From: Caldimicrobium sp.
GTDB lineage: Bacteria > Desulfobacterota > Thermodesulfobacteria > Thermodesulfobacteriales > Thermodesulfobacteriaceae
Assembly (NCBI GenBank): GCA_009903935.1
Contig: WYEG01000012.1
Location: 1-36,442, forward strand
Length of the DNA stretch: 36,442 bases
Reading direction: 5' to 3'
A model generated the notes under the pieces. The model was not told the DNA's origin and ran no database searches. It was given only the letters and a program-made list of their open reading frames with translations. Shown here one piece after another: positions 32,699-36,442 of the stretch (position 1 is its first letter; the number at the start of each line of letters is the position of its first letter). Made by a program: the position numbers and the translations under genes.

Positions 32699-34267
32699 AT
32701 GAAAGATTTTCTGAAACCACATCAATTAATGTTGACAAAAATTTCAAGTTTATTAAATTTACGGTTAATGCTTAAAGTATTCTTACCCTTTTTAAAGAAA
32801 ATTTTAATCCTTTTGGCTTTATTATTTCTCCCTTATTTAGCCTTTGCCTACGAAGATCAAACTGAAAAACGGCTAAATCTTTGGCCTTTTTTTGTCTATT
32901 CCAAGCATAAACCTAAAAATCTTACGAGGATTGAGCTTTTAGGTCCGTTTATTTCTAAAACCTCAAGCCCTAAAGAGGAAAGCTTTTCTCTCCGCCCTAT
33001 TTATTCGTCTGTGAAGGAGATTAAAGACAATAAAACTATAGAAAAAAGAGCTTATTTTATTTCACCCCTCGGGCTATATAGAGAGAATGAAGAAGAAATA
33101 AGATTCAAGCTTATACCCCTTGTGGATAAAAGCATCAAAAAGGACCCCTCTGAAAATGAAGGGCAAAAATGGGATTTCTTCCCCTTCTTTGCTGGTAAAA
33201 CGGTAAACAACGAAACTTATGGGGGCGTCTTCCCCATTTATGGAATCTATAAAGAAAGGTTCGGTGCAAAAGAAATATCCTTCTTTCTCTGGCCCCTTTA
33301 TTCAAGAGTGTCTTACGACAACTACACAGCCTATAACATCATTTGGCCGTTTATAAGAGTGGCTAAGCCAACAAATAACGAAGATAAAACCTACGGGGGC
33401 TTCAAATTTTGGCCTTTTTATGGACATTTTAAGGAAGGAGAAGAGGAAAGAAAGTTTATTCTATGGCCCTTTTACATTAGTTACTACTACCAAGACGATA
33501 CGGGAAATTTTGTAAAGCGACGCTATTTCTTTCCTTTCTACATGAAGGAAGACACCGAATCCTACGAAAAAAGAATCTATCTATGGCCATTTTTCCAAAA
33601 GGTCTGTGGATTTGACCCTCCTTATTATCAGCTTGATGCTCCTTGGCCCTTCTATAGAAAGATCAAAGGAGAAGATATCGAGGGTAAACGCTACTGGCCT
33701 ATCTACGGGTATGTTTCCAAACCAGATTCTAAGGAATTTTTCATCCTCTGGCCCTTTTATTTCTACCGCGAAGATTGGTATAATTCAACTAAAAGCTCAA
33801 CTGTAGAAAATGAAGTACGTTTTCTCCTTTTTTCAAAATCCTATGAAGAAAAAACAAATGGAACCCTTACAAAATCTGAGTTTCGACTCTGGCCTCTCTA
33901 TTATTCCTACCACCAATACGTTTCCCCCAAACAAGAAGCTTTTTATTTCCCTGCCATCCTCCCCTTCTTTGACGAAGGAATGGAAAGAAACTACGGACCG
34001 TTGCTCAAACTTTACGAAGCCTACTCTAAGGAAGATTACACCTTTTCTAAAGCCTTATTTGGTTTTTATCGACACGAAAAGTTCGGAAGGAGAAATGTGG
34101 TTGAATTGGCCTTTTTGCTAAGATATATTGATGACGAACATACGCACTATGTTGAGTTTTTAGAAGGCTTGATCGGATGGGGGCTTATTGATGGAAAAAA
34201 ACTCATTAAAGTCCTTTATATTCCAATCCAACTTACACCTCAATCTCCAACAACCGAAGGGAACTAA
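32699..34267 (+). CDS. Exported WPF-repeat protein of unknown function
   Basis: Up to 522 residues. A hydrophobic signal or anchor lies near 29-49 (LPFLKKILILLALLFLPYLAFA), then the mature chain. From residue 60 to about 480 it has roughly 20 degenerate units of 18-24 residues, each with a short hydrophobic core such as LWPFF, FWPFY, IIWPFI, YWPIY or LWPLY, followed by a charged stretch. This pattern fits a beta-strand repeat, perhaps an outer-membrane barrel or a periplasmic solenoid. I recognise no named family. The start is uncertain: none of the candidate ATG codons (32699, 32729, 32768) has a good ribosome-binding site. coaD begins immediately after its stop. Confidence 0.8.
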   Translation: MKDFLKPHQLMLTKISSLLNLRLMLKVFLPFLKKILILLALLFLPYLAFAYEDQTEKRLNLWPFFVYSKHKPKNLTRIELLGPFISKTSSPKEESFSLRPIYSSVKEIKDNKTIEKRAYFISPLGLYRENEEEIRFKLIPLVDKSIKKDPSENEGQKWDFFPFFAGKTVNNETYGGVFPIYGIYKERFGAKEISFFLWPLYSRVSYDNYTAYNIIWPFIRVAKPTNNEDKTYGGFKFWPFYGHFKEGEEERKFILWPFYISYYYQDDTGNFVKRRYFFPFYMKEDTESYEKRIYLWPFFQKVCGFDPPYYQLDAPWPFYRKIKGEDIEGKRYWPIYGYVSKPDSKEFFILWPFYFYREDWYNSTKSSTVENEVRFLLFSKSYEEKTNGTLTKSEFRLWPLYYSYHQYVSPKQEAFYFPAILPFFDEGMERNYGPLLKLYEAYSKEDYTFSKALFGFYRHEKFGRRNVVELAFLLRYIDDEHTHYVEFLEGLIGWGLIDGKKLIKVLYIPIQLTPQSPTTEGN

Positions 34268-34768
34268 ATGTTAGTTAAGCTTGCCATCTATCCAGGCACC
34301 TTTGACCCTATAACAAACGGTCATCTTGACATAGTTAAACGGGCCTTAAAGCTTTTTGACAGGCTAATCATTGCCATAGGAGAAAATCCAGCTAAGAAAC
34401 CTCTTTTTACCTTAGAAGAAAGAATTTTCATGATAAATGAAGCGATAAAAGACCTTCCTGAAAGAAATCTAATCGAAGTTGATAGCTTCAGCGGTCTTTT
34501 AGTTGACTACGCTAAAAGAAAAGGAGCCATTGCTATCATCAGGGGACTTAGAGCGGTATCCGATTTTGAATACGAACTACAATTAGCTTTGATGAACAGA
34601 AAACTTTCCAACTCCATCGATACGGTTTTTTTAATGCCCAGTCTAAAATGGATTTTCCTGAGCTCCTCAATAATTAAAGAAGCGGCAAAGTTCGGAGGGG
34701 ATGTATCAGACTTAGTTCCGCCCATAGTCGTCCAAAAACTAAAAGAAAAGTTTAGAGAAATGGAATAA
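34268..34768 (+). CDS. coaD: Phosphopantetheine adenylyltransferase
   Basis: 166-residue nucleotidyltransferase for the penultimate step of coenzyme A synthesis (4'-phosphopantetheine plus ATP to dephospho-CoA). It has the signature YPGTFDPITNGHLDIVKRA with the TxGH motif, IIRGLRAVSDFEYELQLALMNR, and the SSSIIKE segment near 137-143. Length is standard. Its ATG directly follows the stop of the WPF-repeat gene, with GAAGGGA upstream as ribosome-binding site, so translation is coupled. A DUF3108 gene follows after 36 bases. Confidence 0.97.
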   Translation: MLVKLAIYPGTFDPITNGHLDIVKRALKLFDRLIIAIGENPAKKPLFTLEERIFMINEAIKDLPERNLIEVDSFSGLLVDYAKRKGAIAIIRGLRAVSDFEYELQLALMNRKLSNSIDTVFLMPSLKWIFLSSSIIKEAAKFGGDVSDLVPPIVVQKLKEKFREME

Positions 34769-34804
34769 AAGAAAATTTTAAAAAACTTAGAAATTGAGGT
34801 CAAA

Positions 34805-35503
34805 TTGCTACTAAGAATTTTTCTCTTTTTAGTAATAGTAACATCCGTATTAAGTAAAAATTCCTATTCATCATACTTTTTCTATGAAATTTATTTGGGT
34901 CCTATTAAAGTTGGAGAAAGTCAAATTAGCATTTTAAAGAGCTCAAACACTTTTAGTGCTAAGGTATACACAACTGGTTTAGGGAATATGATATATCCTT
35001 ATTATGCCACATGGGAAACAAAAGTTGAAAAAAATGGATATCCAATTCAAACAATTATTTATTCAAAGGAAAGAAGTAAAGAAAGAAAGAAAATCTTACA
35101 TTTTGATTCGAAGAATTCCGTAGTTTATGAAGAAAAATTTTTGCCTGAAAAAGAAAACAAAACGGTTAGAGTTTCTTTTCCTATACATGATGAACTTAGT
35201 GGTTTCATTTCTGTTTGGGATTGGAGTAAACTACCTCAAAAATCTTCTATACCTTTATACATAAAAAAAGAAAGAAAGTTTGCAACTGTTGAAATTCAAA
35301 CTAAGGAACCATGCGAATTCTTGAATAAAGAAATAATGTGTCAAACAATAAAAGTTACGCTACCAGAAAAAAGCGAACTATTGAAAAGGTCAAAAAATGT
35401 AATCATATACATGCACCCTCAAGAAAAATTCCCTGTTATCATTAAGGGAAACTTGCCACTATTTGGTAGTCTAAAAGCTGTATTGAAAAACTTTTCCCTT
35501 TAA
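34805..35503 (+). CDS. DUF3108 exported protein
   Basis: 232-residue secreted protein that resembles the DUF3108 family: after a signal peptide (LLRIFLFLVIVTSVLSKNS) comes YFFYEIYLGPIKVGESQI, then ATWETKVEKNGYPIQTIIYSKER and the late IYMHPQEKFPVIIKGNLPLFG. Family function is not known; the fold is a periplasmic beta-rich domain. It starts with TTG, with GAGGT 4 nt upstream. The coding sequence is more AT-rich than purL or ftsH by eye. It follows coaD on the same strand and its stop abuts that of the convergent J-domain gene. Location near an outer-envelope-type repeat protein is suggestive only. Confidence 0.8.
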   Translation: MLLRIFLFLVIVTSVLSKNSYSSYFFYEIYLGPIKVGESQISILKSSNTFSAKVYTTGLGNMIYPYYATWETKVEKNGYPIQTIIYSKERSKERKKILHFDSKNSVVYEEKFLPEKENKTVRVSFPIHDELSGFISVWDWSKLPQKSSIPLYIKKERKFATVEIQTKEPCEFLNKEIMCQTIKVTLPEKSELLKRSKNVIIYMHPQEKFPVIIKGNLPLFGSLKAVLKNFSL

Positions 35504-35504
35504 A

Positions 35505-36407
35505 TTAGAACCTTATTTTTAAAAAAGCTTCCATTACCTTTCTAATTCTTATGAATTTCTCCCTATCCCCACCCAAATCTGGATGATAAATTTTGATCTT
35601 TTCTCTAAAAAGCTTTAATATTTCTTTTTTGGAAAGACTGTATAAAGTTTCCAATGATACATTAAGAACATAGGCAACTTCTTTATAAATAGATTCCTCC
35701 ATCTTTAAATAAAAAGAAGGAACTCGCCTAATAGGTATAACATCAAAATATAACCAAACATATCTACAAAGATAATATTTAATTACTTCATCTTCTGACA
35801 AACCCATACGATAAGCTTCATCGCTAGCAATTTCACATAGCCTTTGGATAAAAAGCTTATCCTGATCTTCCTGAGTTGGAGTATAATTTAAGCCAAATAT
35901 TGCGTATAAATACCGAACTTTTTCTCTATAGTTTAGTTTGTCTTCAAAATTCCAGAGATAATTTTCGATTTCATCTCTTGATTTCTCAATCAGTTCACGA
36001 TAGAAAGGAAAAAACTTCTCTTCAACCCGCCATGGTTCCCTATGGTCTAACCTCAAGGCGATCAATCTTCTTCGGTCAAAAAAATGGACTTCCGATGGTG
36101 AAAATCTTGTAGTTGCCCTTTTAATAGGCTTTCTATTCAGAGAAAAATCGACCCATCTTTGAGCATCTTGCGTCAAAAAAGGATAAAAGACCTCTTCTAA
36201 CTCAAACTGGTCGGTTTGAACTCCAAGCTTTTTTAAATCCTCTTCCACGAGGATCGAAAAGGCAACATCACTATAATAATGAACATACTCACGAGGGTTT
36301 GTACCTAAATTTAATAAAACCTTAGTCTTCCAGTAAGGTGGGTCAAAATATGATTGATTAAGGGAATAAGAATAAACACCATTGACTAGCTTCCGACTTA
36401 TATACAT
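35505..36407 (-). CDS. Protein with C-terminal J domain
   Basis: 300-residue protein (from the ATG at 36407) with a J-domain-like C-terminus: about residues 240-300 have LSKKEILKLFREKIKIYHPDLGGDREKFIRI, including the HPD motif that stimulates DnaK-type chaperones. The first 235 residues have no family I recognise, are rich in Tyr, Phe, Arg and Glu, and lack a signal peptide or the Gly/Phe and zinc domains of true DnaJ. An in-frame TTG at 36425 (six residues longer) lies inside a hairpin loop and is less likely. The ATG has no clear ribosome-binding site. It is probably a specialised co-chaperone with an unknown client or target. Confidence 0.75.
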   Translation of the reverse strand: MYISRKLVNGVYSYSLNQSYFDPPYWKTKVLLNLGTNPREYVHYYSDVAFSILVEEDLKKLGVQTDQFELEEVFYPFLTQDAQRWVDFSLNRKPIKRATTRFSPSEVHFFDRRRLIALRLDHREPWRVEEKFFPFYRELIEKSRDEIENYLWNFEDKLNYREKVRYLYAIFGLNYTPTQEDQDKLFIQRLCEIASDEAYRMGLSEDEVIKYYLCRYVWLYFDVIPIRRVPSFYLKMEESIYKEVAYVLNVSLETLYSLSKKEILKLFREKIKIYHPDLGGDREKFIRIRKVMEAFLKIRF

Positions 36408-36410
36408 GAT

Positions 36411-36433
36411 AAAAGGGGGAGACAACCCCCCTT
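36411..36433 (-). terminator. Terminator-like hairpin just before the J-domain gene
   Basis: On the minus strand GGGGGG (36431-36426), TTGTCT, CCCCC (36419-36415) and TTTT (36414-36411) form a G-C stem followed by a short U-tract, only three bases before the ATG at 36407. It may end a gene outside the window or act as a leader attenuator. Confidence 0.5.
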
Positions 36434-36442
36434 AAAATATAG

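Noticed and set aside
1-36442. CRISPR array, prophage, toxin-antitoxin or full insertion sequence
   Set aside because: No regularly spaced direct repeats, integrase, transposase, or phage structural genes were seen.

Overview
The window reads as a gene-dense chromosomal segment of a thermophilic, anaerobic bacterium, most likely from the Thermodesulfobacteria or a close deltaproteobacterial-type lineage. This is inferred from a siroheme decarboxylase (AhbB-type) gene, a PurS-PurL fusion without glutaminase, an RpoH-type sigma factor, Lys/Glu-rich proteins and moderately AT-rich DNA with very short spacers. No 16S rRNA gene is present, so the placement is an inference. I see no phage, CRISPR array or intact insertion sequence.

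Layout. 1-1.2 kb: a secreted diheme cytochrome c peroxidase (minus). 1.2-1.55 kb: a non-coding block that looks like a degenerate miniature element or a structured RNA. 1.58-5.36 kb (plus): two unknown helical proteins followed by two tandem CNNM/CorC-type membrane proteins. 5.3-10 kb (minus): a long run of tRNA-Met, an amphi-Trp protein, tRNA-Cys, queD, queE, then rpoH, a TPR protein and a lipoprotein. 9.97-10.18 kb: miniature element copy A. 10.4-12.85 kb (plus): a D,D-carboxypeptidase and UDP-glucose dehydrogenase. 12.85-17.3 kb (minus): rpsT, tRNA-Ala, M18 aminopeptidase, trmI, a continuous ybeY-pdxJ frame and a metallo-beta-lactamase-fold hydrolase. 17.35-26.6 kb (plus): purL, hisD, a phosphofructokinase, ftsH and an FG-GAP repeat exported protein. 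26.6-27.5 kb (minus): queF and ahbB. 27.8-29.3 kb: a small acidic Cys/His protein (plus) and a phenylacetate-CoA ligase-like enzyme (minus). 29.4-29.6 kb: miniature element copy B. 29.66-32.6 kb (minus): tRNA-Gly, rimP, nusA, ylxR and an epimerase. 32.7-35.5 kb (plus): a WPF-repeat protein, coaD and a DUF3108 protein. 35.5-36.4 kb (minus): a protein with a C-terminal J domain.

How the genes work together. The recurring theme is RNA: four tRNA genes, all on the minus strand, sit inside or at the head of protein operons. Their neighbours are tRNA-modification genes (queD, queE, trmI), ribosome-maturation genes (rimP, ybeY), rpsT and nusA. queF lies at a separate locus. Five convergent gene pairs end with overlapping or abutting stop codons and no intrinsic terminator between them. 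Two genes (rpoH, queF) have a consensus TATAAT box so close to the ATG that a leaderless mRNA is likely.

The most unusual items are the YbeY-PdxJ continuous reading frame with a strong internal ribosome-binding site, the roughly 20-unit WPF-repeat protein of unknown function, a pair of ~211-214 bp miniature elements with 8-bp target duplications, and the tRNA-mRNA operons. I found no convincing new defence or mobile system.
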